Source of the DNA: Trileptium ribeirensis
Taxonomy: Eukaryota; Nematoda; Enoplea; Enoplida; Thoracostomopsidae
DNA length: 64,000 nt
Assembly (NCBI GenBank): GCA_030248225.1
Contig: JASANE010003436.1
Span: 1-64,000, forward strand
Direction of reading: 5' to 3'
Both the position numbers and the translations under genes were made by a program. Of this stretch, positions 61,216 to 64,000 are shown in pieces. The notes beneath the pieces were generated by a model, which saw only the letters and a program-made list of their open reading frames with translations, did no database searches and was not told the origin of the DNA. Position 1 is the stretch's first letter. Every line of letters begins with the position of its first letter.

Positions 61216-64000
61216 ACATCTATACCACGCTAAACAGACGAAACTTGGACACATATGATAAGTATCATCTATATAATGTGAAGAAAATATTTTCTCATTT
61301 ATTGTATACTCAGTTCCACATACATTTGGCATTGCCGGCTACTACAAGGCTGTCCTATACATGAGTCCAAAATGGTTACTGCTTTTGATCATTCAGTTAT
61401 GCTTGCCTACTGTAATATGTGTACCAGTGCAAAAACCAAGGCCATGATAATTTGCTGATGGCAAAGCCAATTGATGCAATTATTAGATGATCAAGAGCTT
61501 CAAAAAATTAGTATTGATGAGACCTACATTAAAAAGTACTTTTGAACTGAGGTGTTTCGAAAACAATCATGATGACTTTAATGTTGGTTTAGCGGAACAT
61601 ATGATCGAGGCTTTTTGTCGTGTTTCGACCAACTGAGTATTTCAATAATGTCGACATCAATCACTTATTTGAGTAAATAGCTTTATGCCATATTGCAATG
61701 CGATCTATCTATAATATCGTCGAATGATATGGTGACGATGTCAAAAACCCAATAATAAAAAATTCTCTCCTGCCGTTCAGATAGATTTATATAGATCTGA
61801 AAAGTTGATGCGACGACATTATTTCGGGGCAAACATACTGTGAAAATAATACCTAGTTGCAAATTTCAGTTAAAACAAGCATATATACGCCAATTGTCAA
61901 ATCGCATTTTATTGGTTCTTTGTCATTAACCTAAAATTACTATGTCATATAGAAATGGTGCAACAATGATTAAGCTAACAAAAATGTTTCATTTTAATGA
62001 GAAAGTTCTGAAGAGCTAAGCCAAGTGCCTGCATATAGACGCCATGTCTCCCATGAACAATATATTTTACTACCGTGACCAGAGTTATTGATGAGAATAT
62101 TCAGAATAATAATTTCTGTAGTAACGCAAATTAAATTTAGGATGGACCAGACAATTTTACACTTGTCAAACTGTCACAAACAGGAAATTATAACAGAGAT
62201 TTATTTGTCGTTGTGATTGGTTAGGAGGTGGATACGCTAAGAAAACAATTGATTTTTCCAAACAATTTTTCCAAAATGTCTACATGTGCAGACTAAGCAC
62301 AAATTCAAGGAAATTACCATGGTTTATCAACTAGTAACTAATTTAACATGACAAACCGTGATTTTCCAAACTGTCGGCTTCTGAAGTTAAATTTGGGCAT
62401 GCTGAAGCTACACTAAAATAGTGCATGATCACGATTTGTTTTAGCTTACAGTTATATGTCTCCAAGGTAGTTTTGGTATCTGAAATACACTCGCGGAGAA
62501 ATCTGTGCGGAAAAGGGACGACGACATTATATGAAATTATATGAAATTACAGACATTATATGAAATTCGTGTCTTTGATAAATAGAGCAATTTCAACATT
62601 AGTATGCGGAATTCAACAGCTTAATGCGCAAAATAACTAATGATCATGATCAATTGTGAACATGTCTAACTAATTTTCCTTACGGAAACGGAAAGAGACA
62701 CACATTTTCCGGTAAGTGGGCATGAGCATTTTTACATCTAATATGCAGCCTAAAGCTTCACATTTTATGTTTATGAAATTACATATAGCACTGTAAAAGT
62801 ATTTTAATATATAACATAATTTTGTTCATTTGGTGTACTCATGCCATGTCTCCAGGAAAAAGTTAACATGTTATCTCCTTCAATATTTTAGTGGCACCGA
62901 TAAGTCATCCCTACCGAATGAACCACTTTAAGCGTTTCAAAATGTTTGTTAAAATATTGCGTGTCGACCAGTAGATAATACGTCCTCATGTTGTCTCTAC
63001 GTCGACCCGAAGACACCTAATACCGGCTTTTAGCGTATTGCTAGCACCGATATATCATTTTGCCTGAATGGGCAATTGTTATCCAAAAATATTGCGACCG
63101 CAGATCTTGTCGAGACGTTCCCGCTCCGGCCCTAAGATGTCACCCGAAACCGTCCCCTTTGCGTTTTATATAAACTCATTATAGCTTGGACTGGCTATTT
63201 TTATTGGATTTTTCAGCAAAAAAAATTTCTGCCCAGCCCTTTCCTGACCCGAAGCTGCCCATCCCCAACACCGATTTGTGGATAATCGAGATGAGAAACA
63301 AGTATTCCAGCAGAACTTGCAATTTTTGTGTATTTGTCACTTTTGTACATGAAATTGAGCCGTGCAATGAAAGACGAAAAGGTGGATTTGGTGAAATTCA
63401 GAAACTTTGCCAAGTCGGTATGCTATTTTAGATATAAGACAAGTCACATAGTGCCGTAAATTTTTAGTGTATTAAACTAGTGAATCTTGTACCAAAAGGC
63501 TAGTTTTGATACGGCAAGACCAAAAAATTAGATTCCACGGATAGCATGTTACGGCTAAAAAATTTAAAACTGGAAAATAGGATATTTTCTATAATTCATA
63601 ACCAAATTTCGCATAGTCATACATAATAATTTTGTATCGACTATACAAAGTTTCTAAATATGGGATGATTGAGAGTTCTTAATGCGCCATTTAATGTAAA
63701 TGGCCCACCAGTATAAGTTTTGTCCCTGTATAATTACGATCGTACTATGGTGAAATGTAGTCACATGAATTTACCATGTAATATACACGAACCAGTAATG
63801 ACAGGGTTACGAACACCACGTACTATACACTGCCGTGTCGTAGACACTCTTTACTTTAAACAGTTGTTTGTAAATGGCTGGAAAATTATTATTGAAAAAT
63901 TTCAAATTATATAAGCAGGCTCATGGTTTTCCGTACACGCTATCGTTAAATAGTGTTGCGGGAAGGTGCATGTAAAAATTTTGCAGAATTTAATATTATT
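61216..64000. other. AT-rich terminal stretch
   Basis: No supportable gene. A small tandem GACATTATATGAAATTA repeat lies at about 62523-62570. A C-rich patch near 63100-63260 may be another fragment of the composite repeat. Confidence 0.45.

Overview
This window is AT-rich (roughly two thirds A+T) animal DNA and almost all of it is non-coding. Three things point to an invertebrate with a large, repeat-rich genome, most likely a protostome. One is a spliced neuropeptide GPCR of the DMSR/myosuppressin/FMRFamide-receptor type. Another is decayed CR1/L2-clade LINEs. The third is a set of miniature inverted-repeat transposons. I cannot name the species.

Only one gene is secure: a two-exon peptide GPCR on the minus strand (coding 9022-8291 and 4798-3740, 596 aa), split inside TM5 by a 3.5-kb phase-0 intron. 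A second, tentative minus-strand gene starts near 17878. It has a TATA box, a TCAGT initiator, the first downstream ATG at 17720, an open first exon ending in a strong GTGAGT donor, and an acceptor only 43 nt further on. Ten GATAA cores lie in the 430 bp just upstream. Other open frames (16735-16905, 18980-19471, 31772-31945, 50491-50716) are listed as low-confidence candidates.

The rest is a mosaic of repeats. There is a 60-bp tandem satellite (22971-23801) with a 5-unit, 300-bp higher-order period. There are two divergent copies of a Harbinger-like MITE (2570-3071 and 54794-55302, opposite orientations). A 250-bp piggyBac-type MITE sits in the middle unit of a three-unit 26-bp repeat (41552-41883). 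Two CR1/L2-like LINE relics lie at 32100-33370 and 35690-36153. Family R1 has two copies (39690, 49670) and family R2 has four (1304, 43070, 55370, 60295). About a dozen copies of a composite repeat recur across the window; each joins a C-rich block to an A-rich array with a ~21-bp quasi-period. I found no tRNA, rRNA, snRNA or CRISPR. Everything was read by eye, so exon calls, copy boundaries and identities are approximate.
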